A stretch of DNA of 64,000 nt, from NCBI RefSeq assembly GCF_000425125.1, contig NZ_KE384306.1, positions 87,705-151,704 on the forward strand, given 5' to 3'. Source of the stretch: Paenibacillus taiwanensis DSM 18679. Lineage in GTDB: Bacteria > Bacillota > Bacilli > Paenibacillales > Paenibacillaceae. A program made the position numbers and the translations under genes. Positions within the stretch are counted from its first letter, which is position 1; each line of letters starts with the position of its first letter. Positions 1-8,656 of the stretch are shown here, piece after piece. The notes beneath the pieces were generated by a model. That model saw only the letters and a list, made by a program, of their open reading frames with translations. It ran no database searches and had not been told where the DNA came from.

Positions 1-560
1 GAATGGAAATAAGCCGCAAAATCAGCCTTAACGAGTAAAAGGAGAGGCGGAATTGGCGATATAAGCAGGAAAAACGAGCTTAACAGGTGTGGAGTGTGCG
101 GTGGGATGTGAGTAAGGTCGGATGGGCGAGCATGGTAACAGATATGGAGTGTGCAGTTAGTGAGAGGAAGGCCAGGTGCGTTAGAAAGGGCAGAAGAGAG
201 TAAGGTTAGACGGGAGAACGGGGTGAAAAGGAAAGTACACTAAGATAAGAGCACAATAGTAGAATTGAGTAAAAACGGGCAAGGACGAGGTGGAGTAAGA
301 TGTAAGAAGTAAAAAGTAAGTAGTAAGAACGCGTGAGAGAGAACGAGAAATAGCAAAAAACGACGAAGATCCAGCAGGAACGGAAAGTCGATGTGTGTGC
401 GACTGGAAGGACAGCAAGTACAATAAGAGCAAGAAGCACTAGTTGAGCAAAAAAAGCGAAAAAGCGAAAAAGCAAGAAGAGTCAGAAGAGTAAAGAAGAG
501 TAAAGAAGAGAAGGGTCAGAAGAGCAAGAAGAGCAACAAATGCAAGAAGGACAAGACATG
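1..560. repeat. Purine-rich low-complexity non-coding tract
   Basis: The plus strand is strongly biased to A and G for more than 500 bases, with few pyrimidines. Short tandem motifs recur, notably AAAAAGCGA about three times near 448-475 and GAGTAAAGAA-type units near 475-530. GGAGTGTGCGG and GGAGTGTGCAG also recur near 91 and 147. Minus-strand frames stay open only because the strand is pyrimidine-rich; they read as F/L/S/Y-rich low-complexity protein without a convincing start site. From 560 to 760 the composition becomes ordinary AT-rich intergenic DNA and no gene is seen. Confidence 0.6.
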
Positions 561-778
561 TGGAAACTGCATGAGTATCGTATGTTTTGCCGAGCAACTG
601 AAATGGCGATCTTCATATTTGATGTAACGATATAAGTTACAACAAAAAGTTAGGTACTGTACTGCTGCTTATCAGGTTTATCCATCATCAGTCTCCAATT
701 AAGCTGACCCACTATTTTCGCAAAATATTATTCCCATGTATACTGAGAGAAGTACATTTGTTATAAGGAGGTTATGAA

Positions 779-1567
779 GTGACCCAACAGGATCATTCTT
801 CTAACCAAGCGAAGTCATACGAAACGCAGGTCCACAAACTGGCTGAGTTACTGAGTGGAAGCAGGCGGATCGTTTTTTTTGGGGGCGCTGGAACTTCTAC
901 AGAGAGCGGTATTCCTGACTTCCGTTCTACCGGAGGCGTATTTGAAGAGAAATCGGACTTTCCTCATCCTCCAGAAGTGATGGTGAGCCGTCCATTTTTT
1001 GAGCGTGACCTGCAGATGTTTTATACATTCTATCGCCAAAAGCTGCTGCATCCGCATGCCAAGCCTAACGGAGCACATCGTACATTGGCTCGGCTAGAGC
1101 AAGCTGGCAAGCTAAAAGCGATTATTACGCAAAATATTGACGGCCTGCATCAGGCAGCTGGCAGTTCCGAGGTGCTTGAACTGCACGGTTCCGTTCACCG
1201 GAATGACTGTTTAAGTTGTCATAAGCGATTCGATTTATCTGTTGTGTTAGATTCCACCTCCGTTATACCGACTTGCCCGGATTGTGGCGGTGTCTTAAAG
1301 CCGGACGTTGTACTTTATGGAGAAACGTTAAATGATGCTGTCGTTGAACGTGCCATCCATTATGTACAGCAAGCAGATCTGCTCATTATCGGAGGAACGT
1401 CTTTGTCGGTCCAGCCTGCTGCAAGCTTTGCGCAGATGGGAAGACGCGCAGGGATCGTTCTTATGAACCGGACTCCTACTTCGATGGATCACGAGGCAGT
1501 CGCTATATTCCGTGACCCGATGGGGCAACTGCTTGAGAATGCTTATACGTACATGAGCAAATCATAA
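779..1567 (+). CDS. Sir2-family NAD-dependent protein deacylase (sirtuin)
   Basis: Sirtuins remove acetyl or longer acyl groups from lysines using NAD. The Rossmann NAD motif GAGTSTESGIPDFR is at residues 36-49, TQNIDGLH at 117-124, and the catalytic histidine at about 136 in ELHGS. A zinc ribbon is formed by Cys144, Cys147, Cys166 and Cys169, and GGTSLSVQPA follows near 205. At 262 residues it is slightly longer than most bacterial class III/U sirtuins because of a short N-terminal tail. The GTG start is fixed by AAGGAGGT at 765-772, six bases upstream. It appears monocistronic and its substrates cannot be told from sequence. Confidence 0.93.
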   Translation: MTQQDHSSNQAKSYETQVHKLAELLSGSRRIVFFGGAGTSTESGIPDFRSTGGVFEEKSDFPHPPEVMVSRPFFERDLQMFYTFYRQKLLHPHAKPNGAHRTLARLEQAGKLKAIITQNIDGLHQAAGSSEVLELHGSVHRNDCLSCHKRFDLSVVLDSTSVIPTCPDCGGVLKPDVVLYGETLNDAVVERAIHYVQQADLLIIGGTSLSVQPAASFAQMGRRAGIVLMNRTPTSMDHEAVAIFRDPMGQLLENAYTYMSKS

Positions 1568-1665
1568 GCACTATTGCGGTTCTTTATCCATCAGTACATA
1601 GTGAGCCGATAACACTTCCTATTGAAAGATTATTTCATTATTAAATTAATGCATAACATAATGTA

Positions 1666-1691
1666 ACCTATACTTCATATTAAATATAGGT
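1666..1691. promoter_or_regulatory. Inverted repeat upstream of FGGY kinase
   Basis: A perfect 7-bp inverted repeat, ACCTATA / TATAGGT with a 12-base spacer, ends about 20 bases before the kinase start. It lies just ahead of the ribosome-binding site, so it could be an operator or an mRNA hairpin. No protein partner can be assigned. Confidence 0.35.
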
Positions 1692-1712
1692 TTGAAACGG
1701 GGGAGCTACCTA

Positions 1713-3206
1713 GTGGTGTACATGATGGGAATAGACTTAGGAACAAGCAATCGAAAAGTAGGATTATTTGATGAAGAAGGACATGTACTGGCACTGTCTA
1801 GCCGTCCAACAACTGTTATCGAGACTGGGCAAGGGTATTCTGTTTATGATCCGGAGCAATTGTGGAATGACGTCATTGCAATGATCAAAGAAGTGCTTGC
1901 ACAGACAGGGGTTACTCAAGTGGCGGCGATTGGCATCGCCAGTATGGCGGAGAGCGGATTACTTGTCAATCGGTCAACTGGTAAGGTTCAATCACCTTGT
2001 TTGCCGTGGTTTGAGACATGCTCGACACCACAAGCGGAACGAATCCGGCAGTCGGACGCCCCACTCGCATTATTCCAACGCTCAGGCTTGCATTTGTCAT
2101 TTAAGCACGGTCTGCCTAAACTGTTATGGCTGCATAATCAAGATGCAAGTATGTTCAATGACGCCGTATGGCTCACAATGTCAGGCTTTATTGCTTATCG
2201 ACTGAGCGGTGTCATGGCCTGTGATCCAACATTAGCGACACGTACTTTCGCCTATGATATCCGTCATGAGCGTTGGGATACAGAGTGGCTGCAACAATTT
2301 GGCTTGCCGCAGGACCTATTTCCTCAAGTGCTGCCAAGTGGCAGCCCGCTAGGTAAAGTTACGACTGAGCTAACAAACGTGCTTGGGCTGAGCGAAGGAA
2401 CGACAGTGGCAATTGGCGGCCACGATCATGTCTGCGCTTCTTTGGCTGTAGGTGCGGTGCATCCAGGTGATGTGTTTGCTTCTATGGGAACAGCTGAAAC
2501 TTTGGTAGGCTTAATGAAGCCACGCCCTTTGGGACAAGCCGAATTTGATACTGGCTTATCTTATGGCTTTCATGTTGTACCCGGCTATCAGTTTTGGATG
2601 GGAGGAAATGCGGCTTCTGGTGGAGCGCTGGAGTGGATTCGCAAGCAGTTGGCAGACGATGCGCTGACATATGATGAAATGAAGGCCCTAATAGCTGATG
2701 TGCCTGATGGACCTGGGCAGGCTTTATTTTTCCCTTATCTTTCAGGCAGTGGGGCACCTTATCCAAACTCTAAAACACGTGCTGCATTTATTGGTTTATC
2801 TTATGCTAGCGGCAAAGCGGAACTGGTACGGGCCGTATGCGAGGGCACGGCGTATCAGTTAGAAATGATCCGCAGAAGCGCAGAGCAGGTGTCAGGCGAG
2901 AAGATTAGGGAAATTCGTGCTGTCGGGGGTGGAACTCGGATTCGCACGTGGTTACAAATGAAAGCAGACGTAGGCAACGCCACACTGATCGTGCCCCCAG
3001 TTGATGAAGCGACTCTTTTAGGAGCAGCTTATGCTGCTTTAATCGGCACGGGGCATATAACTAGCGCGACCGAACTTCAGGGCTTGATCGAGCAACGAGG
3101 AGTTACGCGGATCGATCCTGATGCGGTGCGTCATAGGCTGTATGCAGCTAGGTACGAGCAGGTTTACGCACCGATGGCGGCTGCACTTCGTCAGATGGAG
3201 CTGTAA
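1713..3206 (+). CDS. FGGY-family carbohydrate kinase
   Basis: Likely phosphorylates a sugar or sugar alcohol with ATP. The N-terminal phosphate loop MGIDLGTSNRKVGLFDEEG is followed by GIASMAESG, the central GGHDHVCASLAVGA and the ATP-domain GGGTRIRTWLQMKAD, which is the order seen in xylulokinase, fuculokinase and gluconokinase relatives. Substrate cannot be read from sequence. I place the start at GTG 1713 because GGGGGAG at 1699-1705 is seven bases upstream; a TTG at 1692 in the same frame lies before that site. It faces an AraC regulator and lies beside the gal genes, so a role in galactoside or other sugar use is plausible but inferred. Confidence 0.85.
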   Translation: MVYMMGIDLGTSNRKVGLFDEEGHVLALSSRPTTVIETGQGYSVYDPEQLWNDVIAMIKEVLAQTGVTQVAAIGIASMAESGLLVNRSTGKVQSPCLPWFETCSTPQAERIRQSDAPLALFQRSGLHLSFKHGLPKLLWLHNQDASMFNDAVWLTMSGFIAYRLSGVMACDPTLATRTFAYDIRHERWDTEWLQQFGLPQDLFPQVLPSGSPLGKVTTELTNVLGLSEGTTVAIGGHDHVCASLAVGAVHPGDVFASMGTAETLVGLMKPRPLGQAEFDTGLSYGFHVVPGYQFWMGGNAASGGALEWIRKQLADDALTYDEMKALIADVPDGPGQALFFPYLSGSGAPYPNSKTRAAFIGLSYASGKAELVRAVCEGTAYQLEMIRRSAEQVSGEKIREIRAVGGGTRIRTWLQMKADVGNATLIVPPVDEATLLGAAYAALIGTGHITSATELQGLIEQRGVTRIDPDAVRHRLYAARYEQVYAPMAAALRQMEL

Positions 3207-3217
3207 GAGGGAGGTGG

Positions 3218-3255
3218 GGGCAGGGCGCGTTTCATACAGCGTTCTGCCCTTTACA
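3218..3255 (+). terminator. Weak hairpin after FGGY kinase
   Basis: GGGCAG at 3218-3223 pairs with CTGCCC at 3244-3249, with partial extension (CGC/GCG) inside. The following T-run is poor, so this is only a candidate terminator between two convergent genes. Confidence 0.35.
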
Positions 3256-3298
3256 GTCATTTTCATAATTGGTATATACAATCTGCGTGTACCAACTT

Positions 3299-4282
3299 TT
3301 ATTTGATAGGTGACGATGAACTGGAACTGGAGTGCTCCTGTTTTACGTGCATAACCTGCTTCCGATACTGTGTTGGAGCTTGTTGATAGAACCTGCGAAA
3401 TTGTTTAGAAAAATATAAGGCGTCCGGTATACCTACAGAAGCTGCAATTTGCTCGACTGTGAGCTCGGGTCGTTCCCGAAGCAGCAATCTACCCTTGTCA
3501 ATTCTTAATTTTAGAAGAAACGTCACGGGCGACATGCCAGCAGCCTGCTTAAATAATCTGGACAAATACGCTCTGTTGTATCCCAGACTGGACGCCATTT
3601 GCTCCATTGTGAACGGGTGCGCGTATTGGGTGGACATCATACGTATCATATGACGTACGATTTGCTGGGCCTCGTTTTCCGGCTTTAGAGGGACGAGCTC
3701 ATCTACACGCTGCTGCTGGCTAGCATAGGCTGCCATCATAAGATGCAGACAACCAACAGCGGTCAGGTTGCACGTATGCTCTCTAGCTTGAAATGCAGTC
3801 CGTATAGGCTGCATCCACGTTGCTGCAAGAGTGCCAGAGCAATGCACGACAGGTTGCTCCGTCGTCAGCCCGCCTTGCCGAAAAATTGATTCCGCTTGAT
3901 TCCCCTTGACGGCGATCCACTGATATCGCCAAGGATGATGAGGATTGGACACATAACTGACCAATTGATTGGGCGTGATCAGAAACGCATCACCTGGCCC
4001 GAGCTTGTAAGTACGTGACTCCGTTGCGAATTCACCACAGCCGTCTATTACATGATGAAGTAAATAATAATCGTAAAATTTAGGCCCGAGCTTATGCCCG
4101 GGTTTCGTCTGGCTTTCGCCAGTAAACAACACGTGAAGACCGTCCTGCTCCGCTGCTGACGGATTCGTTGACACTTCATAGGTATCGAGAGTGTTGGTTC
4201 TACTATTACCTTCATCAAGAGGCAGCATCAAGTCGGCATTTAAAGGGGAGCTATTTTGTCCATCATCGGTAATTGAGTTCAT
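3299..4282 (-). CDS. AraC-family transcriptional regulator with cupin-type sensor domain
   Basis: 327 residues. The first ~170 residues look like the AraC ligand-binding cupin (GCGEFATESRTYKLGPGDAFLI is typical). The C-terminal ~100 residues contain the two helix-turn-helix units, MEQMASSLGYNRAYLSRLFK and VEQIAASVGIPDALYFSKQF, and end in the usual PTQYRK. The tail is a serine-rich run. A GGAGG site precedes the ATG. It is divergent from galK and convergent with the FGGY kinase. Two helically phased direct repeats in the divergent region (4325-4360) are its most likely binding sites, so it probably senses a sugar and activates galK and/or its own gene. Confidence 0.9.
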   Translation of the reverse strand: MNSITDDGQNSSPLNADLMLPLDEGNSRTNTLDTYEVSTNPSAAEQDGLHVLFTGESQTKPGHKLGPKFYDYYLLHHVIDGCGEFATESRTYKLGPGDAFLITPNQLVSYVSNPHHPWRYQWIAVKGNQAESIFRQGGLTTEQPVVHCSGTLAATWMQPIRTAFQAREHTCNLTAVGCLHLMMAAYASQQQRVDELVPLKPENEAQQIVRHMIRMMSTQYAHPFTMEQMASSLGYNRAYLSRLFKQAAGMSPVTFLLKLRIDKGRLLLRERPELTVEQIAASVGIPDALYFSKQFRRFYQQAPTQYRKQVMHVKQEHSSSSSSSPIK

Positions 4283-4324
4283 TACACGGGGCCTCCTTCA
4301 AAAATATGCTGTGTACATGGAATA

Positions 4325-4360
4325 AACGTGCTAATTATTTAGAATGAACATGCTAGTTAT
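4325..4360. promoter_or_regulatory. Candidate AraC operator: two direct repeats 22 bp apart
   Basis: AACGTGCTAATTAT (4325-4338) and AACATGCTAGTTAT (4347-4360) match at 12 of 14 positions and start 22 bp apart, two helical turns. AraC-family dimers normally bind such direct repeats. They lie about 45-80 bases upstream of the AraC gene start and about 250 bases upstream of galK. Confidence 0.5.
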
Positions 4361-4612
4361 GTCTGCATGGTTTAAGTTGTCATCGCGCGTACAGGGATAA
4401 CTCCATCGATCAGAGGCGCATGAAATGAAGTATAGGGAAATACGAATTGTGTGCAGCATGTTGCCCGTAGTTTAGATGTCATTTCTAGTTACTATATCAC
4501 ATTTGTCCATATGAAGTTCACATCCAACTATTATAAGTAAACGGAGTTCGAAGTATGATTAACTGTAATAAACAGTAACGTGATGCTTACACACTTAGGA
4601 GGTTGACCGGAT

Positions 4613-5794
4613 ATGGATATGAATAATCTACTGCGCTTATTTGAACAACATTATAGTTTCAATCAAGAGGGGATACGATTGTTCCATGCTCCTGGACGTG
4701 TCAATCTGATTGGTGAACATATTGATTACAATGGCGGATATGTGCTGCCGGCTGCCCTGCAACTTGGAACTTATTTGCTTATCAGGGCGAATGCAGACCG
4801 TATGCTGCGGCTTGCAAGTGTACAGTTTGAACAATTAGCTAGCTTTTCTATTGATGAATTGCCAACAAGCAAGTCAGACGAGTGGACAGATTATGCTCTT
4901 GGTGTAGTCCATGAGATGAAAATGGCGGGCCAGCCGTTGACAACGGGGTACGATCTCTTGGTAGCTGGCAACATTCCGAATGGAGCGGGACTGTCTTCAT
5001 CAGCGTCATTAGAGGTAGTCATGGGGTACGCCTTCATGACTTTGGAAGGATATTCGGTTGATCGCACAGCGCTTGCGCAGTTGTCACAGCGGGCAGAGAA
5101 TAAGTTTGTCGGGGTTAACAGTGGTATTATGGACCAGTTTGCCGTTTCACATGGGAAGCAGGATCACGCGATATTCATTGATTGTGACTCCTTGCATTAT
5201 GAGCATGTCCCTTTCCAAATTCAAGGGTATAAGCTTATTATAGGTAATACGAACAAGCGCCGTGGACTAGTGGATTCCCAATACAATGAGCGCCGCACAC
5301 AGTGTGATGAAGCTGTTGTACAGCTGAAGCAGGTGTTCCCAGAGCTGACCTATTTAGCACATTTGACAAGTGAACAGTTCCAGCAAGCCAAACACGTATT
5401 GACAGATCGTATTGTGTGCCAACGCGCAGAACATGTTGTATTGGAAAATGAGCGTGTGAAGCAATCGATGGCAGCGCTTCAGCAAGGAGACCTGCTCACA
5501 TTCGGGGAGCTAATGAATGCATCCCACGAATCGTTACGCGATCTGTACGAAGTCAGCTGTGAGGAACTGGACGTTATGGTTCAAGAAGCTCGCGCGATTA
5601 AAGGTACGATCGGTTCACGGATGACAGGAGCTGGATTTGGAGGCTGTACGATATCGTTAGTGGAACAAGCAGCCGTTGAAGAGTTTGTTCAGACCGTTGG
5701 TGCAAACTATGAGAGGCATACGGGTGTTAGGCCTGACTTTTACGTATGTGACGTAGGCGATGGTGTGATGGAGCTACAATGGCCCAATAATTAA
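4613..5794 (+). CDS. galK: Galactokinase
   Basis: Phosphorylates alpha-D-galactose to galactose-1-phosphate, the first committed step of the Leloir pathway. The galactokinase signature GRVNLIGEHIDYNGGYVLP is at about residues 28-46. The GHMP ATP loop GAGLSSSASLEV is near 123-134, and GSRMTGAGFGGCTISL is near residue 335, as in bona fide galactokinases. At 393 residues it has full length. TAGGAGGT precedes the ATG. It opens the galK-galE-galT cluster. The ~330 bp upstream hold AraC-type direct repeats and a small inverted repeat (ACTGT/ACAGT, 4562-4576), both possible control sites. Confidence 0.96.
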   Translation: MDMNNLLRLFEQHYSFNQEGIRLFHAPGRVNLIGEHIDYNGGYVLPAALQLGTYLLIRANADRMLRLASVQFEQLASFSIDELPTSKSDEWTDYALGVVHEMKMAGQPLTTGYDLLVAGNIPNGAGLSSSASLEVVMGYAFMTLEGYSVDRTALAQLSQRAENKFVGVNSGIMDQFAVSHGKQDHAIFIDCDSLHYEHVPFQIQGYKLIIGNTNKRRGLVDSQYNERRTQCDEAVVQLKQVFPELTYLAHLTSEQFQQAKHVLTDRIVCQRAEHVVLENERVKQSMAALQQGDLLTFGELMNASHESLRDLYEVSCEELDVMVQEARAIKGTIGSRMTGAGFGGCTISLVEQAAVEEFVQTVGANYERHTGVRPDFYVCDVGDGVMELQWPNN

Positions 5795-5802
5795 TGTCTC
5801 GC

Positions 5803-5868
5803 ATAAATCTAATCATGCGTATAAATCTAGTCATTCATATGAATCTGATCATTCATAATGAATCTATT
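5803..5868 (+). repeat. 18-bp imperfect tandem repeat between galK and galE
   Basis: Three full copies of an 18-bp unit close to ATAAATCTAGTCATTCAT (5803-5820, 5821-5838, 5839-5856) are followed by a partial fourth to about 5868. The unit contains a short inverted pair, so the transcript could form small hairpins. It lies in the 112-base gap between galK and galE, just before the galE ribosome site. Confidence 0.7.
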
Positions 5869-5906
5869 AAATAGCAGCGTTTTTATATTTTGAGGAGGTT
5901 ATATAT

Positions 5907-6896
5907 ATGGCAGTATTAGTTACAGGTGGAGCGGGGTACATTGGTTCACATACGGTTGCGGAGCTGATTGCGCGTGGAGAAGAAGTTGTAATAGTGGATA
6001 ATTTGGAGACAGGGCATCGTGAAGCGGTAACAGCCGGCACACTAGAGATTGGGGATATACGTGACAAGGCGTTTTTAAACGAAGTATTTACAAAGCATAG
6101 CATTGATGCGGTCATTCATTTTGCAGCTTATTCCTTGGTAGGGGAGAGCATGGTTAAGCCAGGCAAGTATTATGACAACAACGTCAGCGGGACAGGTGTA
6201 CTGCTTGATGTTATGAAAGATTATGGTGTCAAACGGATTGTATTTTCTTCTACTGCGGCTACATACGGTGAACCAGAACGTGTTCCAATCGTGGAAACAG
6301 ATCGTACAGAGCCGACAAGCGTATATGGGGAAACGAAGCTGACGATGGAGCGTATGATGCGCTGGTTCGATCAGGCACACGACATACAATACGTTTCTTT
6401 ACGTTATTTTAATGCGGCTGGAGCCCATGAGAGCGGCCAAATCGGTGAAGACCACCGCCCGGAATCCCATTTGGTCCCAATCGTGCTGCAAACTGCATTG
6501 GGCCAGCGGGAGGAGATTACTGTGTTCGGCAGCGATTATCCGACTGCGGACGGCACTTGTGTCCGCGATTATATCCATGTGAGTGACTTGGCAGATGCGC
6601 ATGTGCTTGCACTTCATTATTTGAGAGATGGCGGAAAAAGTGACATTTTTAACCTCGGCAATGGGCAGGGCTTCTCGGTGCTTGAAGTGATTCGTACGGC
6701 GGAGCAAGTGACCGGGCGACCGATTCCAACAGCTATTCGTGAACGCCGTGCTGGCGATCCGGCAATTTTGATCGCTTCAGCAGATAAGGCGCGCCGAGTG
6801 CTCGGCTGGTCGCCGCGACGTGACAAACTGGAGCAAATTGTTGAGAGCGCATGGCGTTGGCATACCGCACGTCCGCATGGTTACATTGAATCGTAA
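5907..6896 (+). CDS. galE: UDP-glucose 4-epimerase
   Basis: Interconverts UDP-galactose and UDP-glucose with bound NAD. The N-terminal Rossmann motif GGAGYIGSH is at residues 7-15. The extended-SDR catalytic set is present: SSTAATYG near 112 and YGETK at about 137-141. RYFNAAGA and RDYIHVSDLADAH are standard GalE segments. At 329 residues it is complete. GAGGAGG lies nine bases before the ATG. It follows galK and precedes galT in one direction, making a Leloir operon. Confidence 0.96.
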   Translation: MAVLVTGGAGYIGSHTVAELIARGEEVVIVDNLETGHREAVTAGTLEIGDIRDKAFLNEVFTKHSIDAVIHFAAYSLVGESMVKPGKYYDNNVSGTGVLLDVMKDYGVKRIVFSSTAATYGEPERVPIVETDRTEPTSVYGETKLTMERMMRWFDQAHDIQYVSLRYFNAAGAHESGQIGEDHRPESHLVPIVLQTALGQREEITVFGSDYPTADGTCVRDYIHVSDLADAHVLALHYLRDGGKSDIFNLGNGQGFSVLEVIRTAEQVTGRPIPTAIRERRAGDPAILIASADKARRVLGWSPRRDKLEQIVESAWRWHTARPHGYIES

Positions 6897-6945
6897 TTGC
6901 ACATCATTAGAGACGCCGATTGAGGGAACGTGGGAGGTTGCTTTT

Positions 6946-8580
6946 ATGGGAGAGATGGATAAAGGTCAAGGGGCGATTGTGTTAAACCAGATGACACCAA
7001 TGGAGCAGGCGCAATGGGCTATTGAGGAGTTAATTCGTTACGCGCTATCCAAGCGATTAATGGGTAAATTGGATTGTCCTTATGTACGTAACGTATTGCT
7101 GGATATGTTCCAATTGGCAGAGCCGTGGACTGGATACGAGGCAACATACAAGACGAGTACCGAGGCGGCCAATACACCGCATCAACTTTTGGGCTTATTG
7201 CTGGATTACGGTCAAGTGATCGGCTTGATTTCTGACCACTCTACGACACAACGTGACCTGCTCGACGCACGTATTATGGGAGTGCTCATGTCTCGACCGT
7301 CTGAGACGGAGGCAGCTTTCAGAAGAACAGAACGCGAGAGTGGCATTGCACAAGCCACGAATGAGTTCTATCGGTTATGCGTAGACAGCAATTACATTCG
7401 AATGGATCGCGTCCAAAACAACGATTATTGGCTGTACGAGAGCAAATACGGGGTATTCGAAATGACGATTAATGTCTCGAAGCCTGAGAAAAGCCCGCAG
7501 GAGATTGCTGAGGCGAGGCAGGCAGCGGTTTCTCATTATCCATCTTGTTTGCTCTGTGTGGACAATGTTGGATATGGTGGTCGTGCCAATCATCCGGCCC
7601 GCCAAAACTTGCGTGTCATCCCATTGACGCTGCATGGAGAAGCGTGGCATTTTCAATACTCTCCTTATGTATATTACAATGAGCACAGCATCGTGCTTCG
7701 CCACGATCACGTACCGATGAAGCTGACGAAAGCTACTTTCCATAGATTGTTGGATTTTACAGAGCAATTCCCGCACTATTTTATCGGTACCAATGCGGAT
7801 TTGCCGATTGTTGGCGGCTCCATTTTAAGTCACGATCATTTTCAAGCTGGACGGCATACATTTCCTATAGAAAGAGCGATAGCTGAGCGTACATTTGTTT
7901 ATCCACAGGATGAGGAGATTCAGGTCAGTATTGTACGGTGGCCGATGTCGGTGCTGCGTATTTCGGGTCATGAGCGGGAAAGGCTGATTGAAGTTGCGTA
8001 CACGATATTTACAGCTTGGCAGGTGTATACCGATCCTGAAGTTGGTATTATCGCTTTTACGGAAGAAGGGAACAGCCGTATTCCTCATAATACAGTTACG
8101 CCGATCGTCAGACGACGGGGGACTGCATATGAAGTTGATCTAGTGCTGCGGAACAATCGCACGAGCAGTGAATATCCAGAAGGTATATTCCATCCGCACC
8201 ATGAAATGCACCATATCAAGCAAGAGAACGTTGGTTTAATCGAGGTGATGGGACTTGCGATTTTGCCAGCGCGGTTGCAGCAATCCAGCAAGCTGATTGC
8301 CACATTGTTGACGGGTGAGCAATCGTGGGAGCAATACAAAGCAAACATGCAAGCTCATGATCCACTGGCTGTACACCGTGTGTGGATAGATAGCTTAATA
8401 GCACGTTACGGTAGCGATAACAGTTTGCAACATGCAGAGCATCTGATCAAGCAGGAAATTGGGCATACATTTGTCGAAATTTTAGGGCAAGCTGGAGTGT
8501 TTAAACGAAATGCAGAAGGGCAAGCTGCGTTTGAGCGATTTATTAATTATCTTGGCTTGACGGACTCATCAATAAATTAA
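6946..8580 (+). CDS. galT: UDP-glucose--hexose-1-phosphate uridylyltransferase, class II
   Basis: Transfers UMP from UDP-glucose to galactose-1-phosphate. The protein is of the large Firmicute GalT family (~500 residues), not the short E. coli type. The histidine-rich active region PIVGGSILSHDHFQAGRH lies near residues 286-303. I start it at ATG 6946 (544 residues) because GGGAGG at 6932-6937 is eight bases upstream. The same frame runs upstream to a GTG at 6820 inside galE, which has no such site. Only 49 bases separate it from galE, so both should be co-transcribed. Confidence 0.92.
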   Translation: MGEMDKGQGAIVLNQMTPMEQAQWAIEELIRYALSKRLMGKLDCPYVRNVLLDMFQLAEPWTGYEATYKTSTEAANTPHQLLGLLLDYGQVIGLISDHSTTQRDLLDARIMGVLMSRPSETEAAFRRTERESGIAQATNEFYRLCVDSNYIRMDRVQNNDYWLYESKYGVFEMTINVSKPEKSPQEIAEARQAAVSHYPSCLLCVDNVGYGGRANHPARQNLRVIPLTLHGEAWHFQYSPYVYYNEHSIVLRHDHVPMKLTKATFHRLLDFTEQFPHYFIGTNADLPIVGGSILSHDHFQAGRHTFPIERAIAERTFVYPQDEEIQVSIVRWPMSVLRISGHERERLIEVAYTIFTAWQVYTDPEVGIIAFTEEGNSRIPHNTVTPIVRRRGTAYEVDLVLRNNRTSSEYPEGIFHPHHEMHHIKQENVGLIEVMGLAILPARLQQSSKLIATLLTGEQSWEQYKANMQAHDPLAVHRVWIDSLIARYGSDNSLQHAEHLIKQEIGHTFVEILGQAGVFKRNAEGQAAFERFINYLGLTDSSIN

Positions 8581-8656
8581 TTAAGGCAAGGCAGTTTCCC
8601 TTTGTGATGACTGCCAGAAGAAGCTGTGTAGACAGGGCAGGAAAAGAGGCGATTAA

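Noticed and set aside
181-475. Minus-strand frames of 83 and 89 codons in the purine-rich tract
   Set aside because: Open only because of composition; F/L/S/Y-rich low complexity and no good ribosome site.
6820-6945. Extended N-terminus of galT starting at GTG 6820 inside galE
   Set aside because: No ribosome site, overlaps galE and adds residues not expected for the family; ATG 6946 has GGGAGG.
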